A DNA stretch of 64,000 nt from JBCDCY01 sp039180875 (GCA_039180875.1 JBCDCY010000001.1:1-64000); one strand, 5' to 3'; positions 17,982 to 26,710 are shown, counted from the stretch's first letter. Notes: generated from the letters alone by a model not told the origin. Made by a program: numbers and translations.

Positions 17982-18428
17982 CTAGTGGCAGGCCTTCCCC
18001 AGTACCTTCAGCCGCCAGTAATTGTAGGGCAGCGGCGTCAGGAACCCGGCGAGCAGCATGAACGGCAGCGCCCAGAGCGTGAGCTTCGCGCCGCCGACGA
18101 GCAGCACGTCCACCAGGTTCATCGCCACCTCCATCGAGATCATGGAGATAAGCGACATGCCGATCGCTGTGCGGAAGGCATCCCTGAGCGACATCTGGCG
18201 CACCAGGATCACCGTCTCCAGCATGATCGAGGTGATGAGACCGTTCACCACCGCCAGCGCCATGATCGCCAGGGTCGGCCAGGGAATGCCGGCGAGCTGG
18301 AAGTAGAGGATCGTGCCGAGATCGCCGATCGAGCAGCCGGCGAGGCACCAGAGCGTGTTGATCGAGGCCCGTCGCCAGGTGGGGCGGCAGTGCCAATCGA
18401 CGCGGGTGATCTCATGGACGAAGGTGAT
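17982..18428 (-). CDS. DUF4396 membrane protein under a MerR-type promoter, apparent ATC start
   Basis: 148 aa if translation begins at 18428. The core ASINTLWCLAGCSIGDLGTI followed by three or four hydrophobic segments and a C-terminal NYWRLKVLGKACH matches DUF4396 proteins, small membrane proteins often found with copper genes; the function is unknown. The reading frame is open further upstream, but that DNA is the promoter spacer itself. Just after the promoter, a perfect AAGGAGG (18435-18441 on the complement) is followed at 6 bases by an in-frame ATC, not ATG/GTG/TTG, giving ITFVHEITRVDWH. Either ATC is a rare start codon or a base is miscalled. Confidence 0.8.
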   Translation of the reverse strand: MTFVHEITRVDWHCRPTWRRASINTLWCLAGCSIGDLGTILYFQLAGIPWPTLAIMALAVVNGLITSIMLETVILVRQMSLRDAFRTAIGMSLISMISMEVAMNLVDVLLVGGAKLTLWALPFMLLAGFLTPLPYNYWRLKVLGKACH

Positions 18429-18457
18429 GGCCCGCCTCCTTGCGTTGGCGCGACGGC

Positions 18458-18488
18458 AAACTAGTCTCTCCAGTAGCTGGAGTGTCAA
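18458..18488 (-). promoter_or_regulatory. MerR/CueR-type promoter with 19-bp spacer and dyad operator
   Basis: On the minus strand a -35 TTGACA (18483-18488) and a -10 TAGTTT (18458-18463) are separated by 19 bp, the over-long spacer that MerR-family activators untwist. The spacer holds the perfect dyad CTCCAG-CTA-CTGGAG (18468-18482). It drives the DUF4396 gene, and the CueR-like regulator is encoded immediately on the other side. Confidence 0.88.
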
Positions 18489-18499
18489 GCGAGGGCGAT

Positions 18500-18892
18500 G
18501 TGAATATCGGCGATGCGGCGAGCCGCGCGGGCCTCAGCGTCAAGACCGTGCGCTACTACGACGATGTCGGGCTCATCCGGCCGGAGGATCGCTCCGCCGG
18601 CGGCTACCGCCAATATGGCGAGGTGGAGCTGAGAAAACTGGTGTTCGCCCGCCATGCGCGGGCCTTCGGCTTCTCCATCGAGCAGACAAGGGAATTGCTG
18701 AGCCTTTACGAGGATCGCGACCGCTCCTCCGCCGATGTGCGCCGGATTGCCGCGGCGCGGTTGGAGGAGATCGACGCGCGCCTCGAAGAGCTCGGCAAGC
18801 TGCGGAGCGAGCTTGCCCATCTCGTCCAGGCCTGCCACGGCGACGACCGGCCTGATTGCCCGATCCTGACGAGCTTTGCCGACGACGACTGA
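18500..18892 (+). CDS. cueR: CueR-like copper-responsive MerR-family regulator
   Basis: 130 aa from GTG 18500. The N-terminal MerR helix-turn-helix (IGDAASRAGLSVKTVRYYDD) is followed by the winged region, a coiled-coil dimerisation helix, and a metal loop CHGDDRPDCPIL whose two cysteines correspond to the Cu(I) ligands Cys112 and Cys120 of E. coli CueR. It therefore probably senses Cu(I) (or Ag/Au) and activates the divergent DUF4396 gene through the 19-bp-spacer promoter at 18458-18488. No copper ATPase or oxidase gene is nearby, so DUF4396 is the immediate target. Confidence 0.88.
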   Translation: MNIGDAASRAGLSVKTVRYYDDVGLIRPEDRSAGGYRQYGEVELRKLVFARHARAFGFSIEQTRELLSLYEDRDRSSADVRRIAAARLEEIDARLEELGKLRSELAHLVQACHGDDRPDCPILTSFADDD

Positions 18893-18934
18893 GGACGCTC
18901 CCGGGTTGCAATCGCCGGATCGTGCAGTACTTTC

Positions 18935-19022
18935 AGTTCCGCCTCGGGGTGCCCACACGGGCTGAGATGCTTCACGCGAACCCGTTGAACCTGACCCGGA
19001 CAATACCGGCGGAGGGAAGGCT
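18935..19022 (+). ncRNA. TPP (thi-box) riboswitch
   Basis: The conserved elements occur in order: GGGGTGCC (18946-18953), CTGAGA (18962-18967), GAACCTGA (18987-18994) and AATACCGGCGGAGGGA (19002-19017). These are the pyrimidine- and pyrophosphate-sensor helices of the thiamine pyrophosphate aptamer. It lies about 60 bases upstream of thiB, so thiamine pyrophosphate should repress the thiBPQ transporter. Confidence 0.95.
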
Positions 19023-19079
19023 GCCTCGGCTCCGGGTCCGATGCCTCGCCTCCCCCGCTCTGGTTGGAGGAGGAAGAGG

Positions 19080-20060
19080 ATGCGCCCTCTCGTCATAGGC
19101 CTCGCCGCGCTGCTCGCTGCCCCTGCGGCGGCAGAGGATCGGCCGGTGCTCACCATCTACACCTACGACAGCTTCGTCACGGACTGGGGTCCGGGGCCGA
19201 TGATCGAGCCGCGGTTCGAGGAGATCTGCGGTTGCGACCTGCAGCTCGTGGCGGCGGGCGACGGCGCGGCGTTGCTCTCCCGTCTGCGGCTTGAGGGCGC
19301 GCGGACAGACGCCGACATCGTCCTCGGCCTCGACACCTCGCTCACCGCCGACGGCGCCGATCTGGTCCTGCCCCACGGGCTCAGCCCCGCGGTGGAGGTG
19401 CCGGTCGAGTGGTCCGACCCCAACTTCGTGCCCTACGACTGGGGCGCCTTCGCCTTCGTCTACGACACCACCAAGGTCGAGGCTGCCCCGACCAGCTTCG
19501 AGGAATTGATGGCGAGCGATCTGTCCATCGTCATCCAGGATCCGCGGAGCTCGACCCCCGGCCTCGGCCTCCTGATGTGGGTGAAGCATGTCTACGGCGA
19601 CGACGCGGCGGAGGCCTGGGCCCGCCTCGCCCCCCGGATCGTCACCGTCACGGCCGGGTGGTCGGAGGCTTACGGCCTGTTCCTGGAGGGCGAGGCCGAC
19701 ATGGTGCTCTCCTACACCACGTCGCCCACCTACCACCTGATCGCGGAGGAAGACGACAGCAAGGCCGCGGCGGTGTTCGAGGAGGGGCACTACCTGCAGA
19801 TCGAGGTGGCCGGGATCGTGAAGGAGACCGACCAGCCCGAGCTCGCCCGCGCCTTCTTGGAGTTCATGGTGACGGAGGGTTTTCAGGCGGCGATCCCCAC
19901 GACCAACTGGATGTTCCCCGCCGTGACCCCGGCAGCCGGCTTGCCGGAGGGTTTTGCCGAGCCCCTGGACCCCGCCGATGCGCGCCTGTTCGCGCCGGAG
20001 GAGGCCCAGGCCCTGCGCGAGACGGCGCTCGACGAATGGCTGGCCGCGCTCAGCCGCTAG
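19080..20060 (+). CDS. thiB: Thiamine ABC transporter, periplasmic binding protein
   Basis: 326 aa from ATG 19080, preceded by a GGAGGAGG-type ribosome site. A signal peptide (LVIGLAALLAAPAAAED) leads into a type II periplasmic binding fold with VLTIYTYDSFVTDWGPG, the ThiB N-terminal lobe, and later GWSEAYGLFLEGEADMVLSYTTSP, a segment typical of ThiB. It captures thiamine and its phosphates in the periplasm for ThiP/ThiQ. A TPP riboswitch lies directly upstream, confirming the vitamin B1 role. thiP follows on the same strand. Confidence 0.95.
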   Translation: MRPLVIGLAALLAAPAAAEDRPVLTIYTYDSFVTDWGPGPMIEPRFEEICGCDLQLVAAGDGAALLSRLRLEGARTDADIVLGLDTSLTADGADLVLPHGLSPAVEVPVEWSDPNFVPYDWGAFAFVYDTTKVEAAPTSFEELMASDLSIVIQDPRSSTPGLGLLMWVKHVYGDDAAEAWARLAPRIVTVTAGWSEAYGLFLEGEADMVLSYTTSPTYHLIAEEDDSKAAAVFEEGHYLQIEVAGIVKETDQPELARAFLEFMVTEGFQAAIPTTNWMFPAVTPAAGLPEGFAEPLDPADARLFAPEEAQALRETALDEWLAALSR

Positions 20061-20131
20061 ATCGCTTTCCGTCCAGACTGGATCACCGGTTGGAACGGAA
20101 ACGCAACGACTTGCCCGTCTTGGATGCCGAG

Positions 20132-21727
20132 GTGACTGAGGCCATCAGATCGAGATCCGCCCTGGGCACCGGGTCCGCGGCCTGGCTGACGGCCGCGTTC
20201 GGCTGGGGGGCACTGCTGCTGGTCGCGCTCCTCGCCTTCGGCACGGTGCTCGCCGTGCTGTGGCGGGCGGGCGTCGAGGAAGCGCCCAGCCTCGGCCCGG
20301 CGGGTTGGGCTGCGCTGCGCTTCACGGTGCTGCAGGCGGTGCTCTCCACCCTGCTTTCCGTCGCCATCGCCGTACCGCTCGCCCGGGCATTAGCGCGGCG
20401 GCGCTTTCCCGGGCGGCGGCCATTGATGACGGTGCTTGGCGCGCCGTTCCTGCTGCCGGTGATCGTCGCGGTCTTCGGCCTCCTCGCGGTCTGGGGGCGC
20501 TCCGGTCTCGCCAGCCAGATCGGCGGACAGCTCGGTCTCGCGCCCTTCGACATCTATGGGCTGAGCGGCGTAGTGCTCGCCCACGTCTTCTTCAATCTAC
20601 CCCTCGTGGCGCGCATTCTGCTCCGCGGGTGGGCCGGTATCCCCGCGGAGCACTTTCGCCTCGCCGCCCAGCTCGGCATGGGGCCCGGCGCCGTCTTTCG
20701 CCTGCTGGAGCTGCCGATGCTGCGGGCCGCCGTGCCGGGCGCGGCGCTCCTGGTCTTTCTGCTCTGCGCCACCAGCTTTGCCGTCGCCCTGACCCTCGGC
20801 GGCGGACCCCGGGCGACGACGCTGGAGGTCGCGATCTACCAGGCCATCCGCTTCGAGTTCGACCTCGGCCAAGCGGCGCTGCTGGCCGTGGTGCAGTTCG
20901 CGCTTTGCGCCGGCGTGGCCCTGGTGGCGCTCCGGGTCGCGCGGGCGGAGGCGTTCGGGCCCGGGCTCGACCGCCCGGTGCTGCGGCCCGATGTGGCGCG
21001 GGGCCTTTGGTGCATCGTCGACCGTTTGGTGATCGGCGCAACGGTCCTCTTCATCGGCCTGCCGCTTGTCGCGGTATTGGAGCGGGGTCTCGTGCCGCTC
21101 CTCTCCGGCCTGCCGTCGGCGGTCTGGGCGGCGGCGGGGCGGAGCCTTGTGGTGGCGCTCGGCTCGGCCGCCCTGGTCCTGCTGCTGGCGCTCGCCGTCG
21201 CGCTGCTGCTCGACCGATTGGCCCATCGCCTGGCCGAGGGCTTGCAGGGTCTAGCGCTTCTCGGGCTCGCCACCTCGCCGATCGTGCTAGGGACCGGGCT
21301 GTTCCTCGTCGTGCGGCCGTTTCTCGATCCCTTCGCCCTCGTCCTGCCGGTCACCATGCTAGTGAACGCGGTGATGACCCTGCCCTTCGCGCTTGTCCTC
21401 CTCCGGCCGGAGGTTGCGCGGGTCCGGCGGGATTACGGCATGCTGGCCGAAAGCCTCGGCATGGCGGGGAGGCCGTGGCTCCGCCACGTGGTCTGGCCAC
21501 GGCTTCGGGCACCCATCGGCTTCTCCACCGGGATCGCCGCCGCGCTCTCCATGGGCGATCTCGGCGTCGTGGCGCTCTTTGCGCCGCCCGGGGGCGGGAC
21601 CTTGCCGCTCGAGATCCAGGGCCTGATGGCGGCCTATCGGATGGAGACGGCAGCGGGGGCGAGCCTGCTGCTCGTCCTCCTCTCCTTTGCGCTCTTCGCC
21701 GTCTTCGACCGGGCCGGAAGGTCGTGA
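20132..21727 (+). CDS. thiP: Thiamine ABC transporter, permease
   Basis: About 531 aa from GTG 20132; TTG codons at 20111 and 20120 are in frame and possible, and no ATG fits. It is a fused permease with two homologous halves, each with about six membrane segments and an EAA-type cytoplasmic loop (AEHFRLAAQLGMGPGAVFRLLELP in the first half, DYGMLAESLGMAGRPWLRHVVWP in the second, each split here by family variation). It forms the transmembrane channel for thiamine taken from ThiB. The stop overlaps the ATG of thiQ (GTGATGA), indicating coupled translation. Confidence 0.93.
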   Translation: MTEAIRSRSALGTGSAAWLTAAFGWGALLLVALLAFGTVLAVLWRAGVEEAPSLGPAGWAALRFTVLQAVLSTLLSVAIAVPLARALARRRFPGRRPLMTVLGAPFLLPVIVAVFGLLAVWGRSGLASQIGGQLGLAPFDIYGLSGVVLAHVFFNLPLVARILLRGWAGIPAEHFRLAAQLGMGPGAVFRLLELPMLRAAVPGAALLVFLLCATSFAVALTLGGGPRATTLEVAIYQAIRFEFDLGQAALLAVVQFALCAGVALVALRVARAEAFGPGLDRPVLRPDVARGLWCIVDRLVIGATVLFIGLPLVAVLERGLVPLLSGLPSAVWAAAGRSLVVALGSAALVLLLALAVALLLDRLAHRLAEGLQGLALLGLATSPIVLGTGLFLVVRPFLDPFALVLPVTMLVNAVMTLPFALVLLRPEVARVRRDYGMLAESLGMAGRPWLRHVVWPRLRAPIGFSTGIAAALSMGDLGVVALFAPPGGGTLPLEIQGLMAAYRMETAAGASLLLVLLSFALFAVFDRAGRS

Positions 21728-22425
21728 TGATCCAGGTCGAGGATCTGCGCCTCGCCGTTGGGGATTTCGCGCTGACGGCGGACTTCGAGGTCGCGCGGGG
21801 AGAGATCGTCGCCCTGATCGGCCCCTCCGGCGCGGGCAAGAGCCTGCTGTTGCAGGCCATCGCCGGGTTCGAGGAACCGGTGGCCGGCACGCTCTCCATC
21901 GACGGGCGGGACATGCACGGCGTGGCGCCGGCGGCCCGGCCGGTCACGCTGCTCTTTCAGGAGCACAACCTCTTTCCCCATCTCAGCGTTGGCCAGAATG
22001 TGGGGCTCGGCCGCCGCCCAGATCTGCGGCTGAGGGCCGAGGATCGGGCCGCGGTCGCCGCCGGTCTGGCCGAAGTCGGGCTCGCGGATTTCGAAGAGCG
22101 CCGGCCGGGTGATCTCTCCGGCGGGGAGCGTCAGCGGGTGGCGCTCGCGCGCGCGCTGCTCAGGGACCGGCCGGTGGTGCTGCTCGACGAGCCCTTCGCC
22201 GCCCTCGGTCCGGCGCAGCGGGCCGAGATGCTGGATCTGGTTCAAGCACTTTCGGAACGGCGCGGCACGACCGTACTGATGGTGACCCATGCGCCGGAGG
22301 ATGCCCGCCGCATCGCCAATCGCACCGTGCCGGTGGCCGAGGGCCGGGCCGGACCGGCCGGAGAGACCGCGACCTTGCTCGAGACCCCGCCGCCCGCTCT
22401 CGCCACCTATCTCGGCAGCGGCTGA
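21727..22425 (+). CDS. thiQ: Thiamine ABC transporter, ATP-binding protein
   Basis: 232 aa ABC ATPase. Walker A is GPSGAGKS near residue 37, the Q-loop is in LLFQEHNLFPHLSVGQNVGLG, the signature is LSGGERQRVALARAL, Walker B is PVVLLDEPF and the switch histidine is in VMVTHAPEDA. The EHNLF sequence after the Q-loop is typical of ThiQ. It powers thiamine import with ThiP and ThiB. The gene ends 9 bases from the convergent petC stop, leaving no room for a separate terminator. Confidence 0.95.
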   Translation: MIQVEDLRLAVGDFALTADFEVARGEIVALIGPSGAGKSLLLQAIAGFEEPVAGTLSIDGRDMHGVAPAARPVTLLFQEHNLFPHLSVGQNVGLGRRPDLRLRAEDRAAVAAGLAEVGLADFEERRPGDLSGGERQRVALARALLRDRPVVLLDEPFAALGPAQRAEMLDLVQALSERRGTTVLMVTHAPEDARRIANRTVPVAEGRAGPAGETATLLETPPPALATYLGSG

Positions 22426-22434
22426 GCCCGCGGC

Positions 22435-23304
22435 TTACTCGTCGTCAGGCCGCTGCCGGTGCTTGATCGGGGCCCAGAGCTGCTTGTTGGTGAGGTAGAG
22501 CATCACCGCCAGAAGCGCGAGCAGACCGACGCCGGTCAGGCCCGCCTGCTTGCGCGCCGCAAGCTTCGGCTCGGCCGCCCACATCAGGAAGGCGGCGACG
22601 TCCTCCGCCTGCTGTTCGATCGTCGCCTCGGTCTCGTCGGCGTAGAACACGTCGTCGCCCCAGAGCGGCTGACCCATGGCGATCCAGCTGCCGTCGACCA
22701 GGGAGTTGCCGTCTTCGTCCTTGCAGGAATCCGGAATGGCGCCGGCCGTGAAGTACTTGTTGTACGCCCCGTCCAGATCGGCATCGAGGCCGCATTCCGG
22801 GGTCTCGACATAGCCGATGAGGAGTGAGGCGATGTATTCCGGCCCACCGATGCCCTGCACCAACTGGTTGATGCCGGTGCCATAGGGACCGCTGAAGCCG
22901 GCCCGGGCCTTGGCCATCAGGCTGAGGTCCGGGGCGTTCTCCAGAAGCGATCCGGGATAGTGGTCGGTCGGCGTGGCCGGGCGCCAATCGTCGATCTCGG
23001 CATCGTAGATCTCGAAGGTCTCGGCATAGGCCCGCATCTCGTCCTCGCTGTAGGACGGGCCTCCGGGATCGGCGAGGGTGCGGAAGGCCACCAGGCGCAG
23101 GCCGTGGCAGGCCGAGCAAATCTCAGTGTAGACCTGCAGGCCGCGCTGCAACTGGTCCCGGTCGTAGGTGCCGAGCGGCCCCTCGAACGGAAAGTCGAAG
23201 TCCTCGATCGCTGCCGGTGCGCCGGCGGCATGCGCCATCGGAGCCGCGGCGGTGAGCCCGACGGCCGCCGTGGCAGCCAGAAGCAGGGTCTTAAGCGGGC
23301 GCAT
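22435..23304 (-). CDS. petC: Ubiquinol-cytochrome c reductase, cytochrome c1 subunit
   Basis: 289 aa. A Sec signal peptide (LLLAATAAVGLTAAAPMAHA) is followed by the heme c site CSACH near residue 66, a long periplasmic domain with the axial methionine expected in the IAMGQPLWGDDV region, and one C-terminal membrane anchor (GVGLLALLAVMLYLTN). It passes electrons from the Rieske protein to cytochrome c in the bc1 complex. It is the last gene of petABC, 17 bases after petB. Confidence 0.96.
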   Translation of the reverse strand: MRPLKTLLLAATAAVGLTAAAPMAHAAGAPAAIEDFDFPFEGPLGTYDRDQLQRGLQVYTEICSACHGLRLVAFRTLADPGGPSYSEDEMRAYAETFEIYDAEIDDWRPATPTDHYPGSLLENAPDLSLMAKARAGFSGPYGTGINQLVQGIGGPEYIASLLIGYVETPECGLDADLDGAYNKYFTAGAIPDSCKDEDGNSLVDGSWIAMGQPLWGDDVFYADETEATIEQQAEDVAAFLMWAAEPKLAARKQAGLTGVGLLALLAVMLYLTNKQLWAPIKHRQRPDDE

Positions 23305-23321
23305 CCTCTCTCTCCCTCCGC

Positions 23322-24677
23322 TCACTCGGCCGGGCTCGGGACCGAGGCGCCGGCCTTCTTCGGCGTCTCGCCGGCCTCGGGATGGGCGGCATTGAAATCC
23401 TCTTCGATCGTCGCCGGCTGCGGCAGCGGCTTCTCGATCACGCCGAGCAGTGGCAGGATGATCAGGAAGTAGGCGAACCAGTAGGCCGATCCGACGAGCG
23501 CGATGTAGGGATAGATCCCCTCCGCCGGCAGCGCGCCGACCCAGGTCAGCACGACGAAATCGACGATCAGCACGTAGAAGGCCCAGCGGAACATCGGCCG
23601 GTAGCGGCCCGAGCGCACCCGGCTGGTGTCGAGCCAAGGCGCCAGCGCCATCACCACGATCGCGCCGAACATCGCGATGACACCGAAGAACTTGGCGTCG
23701 ACGATGCCCCCGGTCAGCCAGCTCGACAGCATGACGATCCAGACATCGCCATCGAAGGCCCGCAGGATCGCGTAGAACGGCAGGAAGTACCATTCGGGCA
23801 CGATGTGCGCTGGCGTCGCCAGGGGGTTGGCCTCGATGTAGTTGTCGGGGTGGCCGAGATAGTTCGGCATGAAGCCGACGATCGCCCAGAAGACGGCGAG
23901 GATCACGGCCAGCGCGAACAGGTCTTTGATCACGAAGTAGGGCCAGAAGGGCAACGTGTCCTTCTCCGCCTCCTCCTTCGAGCCGCGGCGCACCTCAACC
24001 CCGGTCGGGTTGTTGTTGCCGGTGGTGTGGAAGGCCCAGATGTGGACCACCACCAGACCCGCGATTACGAACGGCAGCAGATAGTGGAGCGAGAAGAACC
24101 GGTTGAGCGTGGCGTTATCCACCGCCGGGCCGCCGAGCAGCCAGGTCTGCAACGCCTCGCCGATGAACGGGATGGCGCCGAACAGGCCGGTGATCACCGT
24201 GGCGCCCCAGAACGACATCTGACCCCAGGGCAGCACGTAGCCCATGAAGGCCGTGGCCATCATAAGCAGGTAGATCAGCATGCCGATGATCCAGGTGATC
24301 TCCCGCGGCGCCTTGTAGGAGCCGTAGAAGAGCCCGCGGAAGATGTGGAAGTAGACCGCGATGAAGAACAGCGAGGCGCCGTTCTGGTGCGCGTATCGGA
24401 TCGCCCAGCCGGCGTTCACGTTGCGCATGATGTGCTCGACGCTGTCGAAGGCGTGGTCGACATGGGGCGTGTAGTGCATCACCAGGATGATGCCGGTGAC
24501 GATCTGCAAGACCAGGCAGAAGACCAGCACGATGCCCCAGATCCACATCCAGTTCAGGTTCTTGGGCGTGGGGATCATCAGCGTGTCGTAGAGCAGGCCG
24601 ACGACCGGCAGGCGGCGGTGCAGCCACTGCTCAGGCTTGGTCTTGGGCTCGTAGTGATCGTGTGGGATGCCGCTCAT
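23322..24677 (-). CDS. petB: Ubiquinol-cytochrome c reductase, cytochrome b subunit
   Basis: 451 aa from ATG 24677. Eight membrane helices are predicted, with paired heme-ligand histidines in YAHQNGASLFFIAVYFHIFR and FSLHYLLPFVIAGLVVVHIW, and the quinol-oxidation loop PEWY (VPEWYFLPFYAILRA). WGATVITGLFGAIPFIGE is the canonical Qo-site helix. It forms both quinone sites of the bc1 complex in the cytoplasmic membrane. Spacing to petA is 11 bases and to petC 17, so this is a tight operon. Confidence 0.97.
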   Translation of the reverse strand: MSGIPHDHYEPKTKPEQWLHRRLPVVGLLYDTLMIPTPKNLNWMWIWGIVLVFCLVLQIVTGIILVMHYTPHVDHAFDSVEHIMRNVNAGWAIRYAHQNGASLFFIAVYFHIFRGLFYGSYKAPREITWIIGMLIYLLMMATAFMGYVLPWGQMSFWGATVITGLFGAIPFIGEALQTWLLGGPAVDNATLNRFFSLHYLLPFVIAGLVVVHIWAFHTTGNNNPTGVEVRRGSKEEAEKDTLPFWPYFVIKDLFALAVILAVFWAIVGFMPNYLGHPDNYIEANPLATPAHIVPEWYFLPFYAILRAFDGDVWIVMLSSWLTGGIVDAKFFGVIAMFGAIVVMALAPWLDTSRVRSGRYRPMFRWAFYVLIVDFVVLTWVGALPAEGIYPYIALVGSAYWFAYFLIILPLLGVIEKPLPQPATIEEDFNAAHPEAGETPKKAGASVPSPAE

Positions 24678-24688
24678 CTCGCGCCTCC

Positions 24689-25249
24689 TCAACCGAGCTG
24701 AATGATACCGTCTTCCACGAACGTCGCCACCGGGATCGGCAGATTGGTCGGCGCCGGGCCGCGCCGGATCCGTCCCGCCGTATCGTAGTGCGAGCCGTGG
24801 CAGGGGCAAAACCAACCGCCGAAATCGCCGGCGCCGTCGCCCAGGGGCACGCAGCCGAGATGGGTGCAGACGCCCTGCATCACCAGCCACTCGCCCGCTT
24901 CGTCGAGCGCCCGGTTGGCGTCGATGGCGGGCTCCCCCTCGGCATTGGCGTTGCGCGCATCGCCGTCGGGCAGATCGTCCACCTCGACCGCGCGCGCCGC
25001 CTCGATCTCTGCCTGGGTACGGCGCCGGATGAAGATCGGCTTGCCGAGGAACAGCACGCTGATCTGCGTGCCTTCGGCGACGCCCGAGACGTCGACGCGG
25101 ATGGACGAAAGCGCCTGGACATCGGCGCTCGGGTTCATCTGGTCGACCAGCGGCCAGACGGCGGCCCCCGCCGTCACCACGCCCACACCGCCAGTGGCGA
25201 TGTAGAGAAAATCACGGCGATCGCCGTTCACCTCGTCCGTGTGGGCCAT
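24689..25249 (-). CDS. petA: Ubiquinol-cytochrome c reductase, Rieske iron-sulfur subunit
   Basis: 186 aa from ATG 25249, where the sequence MAHTDEVNGDRRDFLYIATG starts; the RRDFLY twin-arginine segment and following hydrophobic stretch act as an uncleaved membrane anchor. The [2Fe-2S] ligands are in CTHLGC and CPCHGSHYD, and the cluster-stabilising disulfide cysteines are within the same motifs. It is the first gene of petABC. Its promoter must lie in the 474-bp gap upstream. Confidence 0.97.
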   Translation of the reverse strand: MAHTDEVNGDRRDFLYIATGGVGVVTAGAAVWPLVDQMNPSADVQALSSIRVDVSGVAEGTQISVLFLGKPIFIRRRTQAEIEAARAVEVDDLPDGDARNANAEGEPAIDANRALDEAGEWLVMQGVCTHLGCVPLGDGAGDFGGWFCPCHGSHYDTAGRIRRGPAPTNLPIPVATFVEDGIIQLG

Positions 25250-25723
25250 CCTGGCCTCCCTCAAGTCCTTCTCGGTACGCCCGCTGGCGCTCTTACCTAC
25301 CTTCGGTCCTGAAACGCAATCTGCGCTTGGAGGGAAGCCCCGACGCCCCCCGGAAGTTCCCCTGTCTCAGACGTCCCAACGCCTTAGATGCCGCGCCCGC
25401 TCCTTCGGGCAAGAAGAAAGCGCGATTTGCCACCGCGGCGATGCGACGCCCTGTCCTCGTCTTGCCGGCGCCTTTGTGCCTGCGCCTGTCCGGCGCGGTC
25501 ATTCTCCGGAGGCGCGGTCTACCCCCGTCGGCGGCGGATTTCCAGTTCCGTTTGGAGACAATAATCCGTGAGCCGGGCGGGCGAGAGTGGCGCATGGCCG
25601 CAGGACGAGGCGGCGACGCCCCGGCTCCCATCACAACTGCGAACGAGGGCGTGAGCATCCTGAAATCCGGGCGGAAAGGGCCCGGGGCGGCCCCTATCTG
25701 CGATCACAACCAAGGAGGCCCGC
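25250..25723. other. 474-bp intergenic region between divergent petA and the DUF547 gene
   Basis: Divergent genes flank this stretch, so it must hold the petABC promoter and the DUF547 promoter. Open frames crossing it have no recognisable protein features and poor start contexts. There is a run of local pairings around 25375-25470 (for example CGCGCCCGCTCCTTCGGGC) that could be structured RNA, but I could not match it to 6S, SRP or another known RNA. Confidence 0.5.
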
Positions 25724-26554
25724 ATGACCCGCCACGATCCGATGCTCACCCGCCGCGCCGCGCTGATGTTCGCTGCCACCGCCGCCGCACTCGCCCCCGC
25801 GCCGAGGGTGGAGGCCGCGCCCCGCTCGGAACTGATCGACGGGCCGTGGCAGCGCTTCGGCAATGGCGGCGACCCCGATCACGCCGCCTGGGATGCGATC
25901 CTGTCGCGGCACCTGCGCCTCGGCAGCGACGGCGTCGCGCTGTTTGATTATGCGGGGGCCTCGCTGCCGGAGGTCACGGCCTATGTCACGACGCTCGAGG
26001 CCGTGGATCCGACCAGCCTGTCGCGCGACGCGGCCTTCGCCTACTGGGCCAACCTCTACAACGCCGTCACCATCCAGGTGGTGCTGGAGAACTGGCCGGT
26101 GAGCTCGATCCTGCGGATCGGCGGCAGCCTGTTCTCCCCCGGACCGTGGAAGGACAAGCGCACGACGGTGGCCGGCGTCGCCCTGTCGCTCGACGATATC
26201 GAGCACGGCATCCTCCGCCCGGTTTGGGGCGACGCCCGGGTGCACTACGCGGTCAACTGCGCCTCGATCGGCTGCCCGAACCTGAAGGCGACGTCGTGGC
26301 GGGCGGCGGAACTCAGCAGCGCTCTCGACGCGGCCGCGCGGGACTATGTGAACCACCCGAGGGGCGCCCAGGTCAGTGGGGGCAGCCTGCGGGTGTCCTC
26401 GATCTACGACTGGTTCCAGGCCGATTTCGGCGGCACCGACTCAGGCGTCATCAGCCACCTGCGCCAGTACGCGGCCCCCGATCTCGCCGCTCAGTTGGCC
26501 GGCATCAACCGGATCGCCGGCGACGACTACGACTGGAACATCAACGCAGCCTGA
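25724..26554 (+). CDS. Exported DUF547-domain protein
   Basis: 276 aa. The N-terminus LTRRAALMFAATAAALAPAPR looks like a twin-arginine or Sec signal peptide. The DUF547 core follows, with AFAYWANLYNAVTIQVVLENWP, SLDDIEHGILRPVWGDARVHYAVNCASIGCP and a C-terminal VSSIYDWFQADFGG; each quoted in part here as recognisable anchors. DUF547 proteins are widespread, exported and of unknown activity; a conserved Cys-x-x-x-x-C and His-Tyr pair suggest an enzyme. It is convergent with ispA. Confidence 0.82.
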   Translation: MTRHDPMLTRRAALMFAATAAALAPAPRVEAAPRSELIDGPWQRFGNGGDPDHAAWDAILSRHLRLGSDGVALFDYAGASLPEVTAYVTTLEAVDPTSLSRDAAFAYWANLYNAVTIQVVLENWPVSSILRIGGSLFSPGPWKDKRTTVAGVALSLDDIEHGILRPVWGDARVHYAVNCASIGCPNLKATSWRAAELSSALDAAARDYVNHPRGAQVSGGSLRVSSIYDWFQADFGGTDSGVISHLRQYAAPDLAAQLAGINRIAGDDYDWNINAA

Positions 26555-26560
26555 GGGGGC

Positions 26561-26631
26561 TGTGGGGAGCGCAGAAAACCAAGACAGGTCTTCCGGCCGT
26601 CGTCCAAGCCGAGAAGATCGCGCTCCCCACA
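26561..26631. terminator. 12-bp inverted repeat in the convergent DUF547/ispA region
   Basis: TGTGGGGAGCGC (26561-26572) is exactly repeated in inverse at 26620-26631, enclosing 47 bases that contain a smaller hairpin AAGAC-AG-GTCTT. It lies 7 bases past the DUF547 stop and about 80 before the ispA stop, the expected place for a bidirectional terminator. Confidence 0.6.
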
Positions 26632-26710
26632 CGCCAACCTCAAGTGAGTGAGCCGCCTGGCCGGGTCGGGAGTATGTCCTGCGTCCGGTCCGGCCGCACG
26701 GTGCGTCGGC

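Noticed and set aside
20111..20131. TTG codons as thiP starts
   Set aside because: They are possible, but GTG at 20132 lies closer to the first membrane segment; none has a clear ribosome site, so the choice is tentative.
25375..25470. Possible 6S or SRP RNA upstream of petA
   Set aside because: Some pairing is visible, but I could not identify the conserved bulge of 6S RNA or the SRP Alu/GGAA features.
25327..25947. Possible 206-aa gene upstream of the DUF547 gene
   Set aside because: It overlaps the DUF547 gene in another frame, has no signal or domain and a composition typical of random frames.
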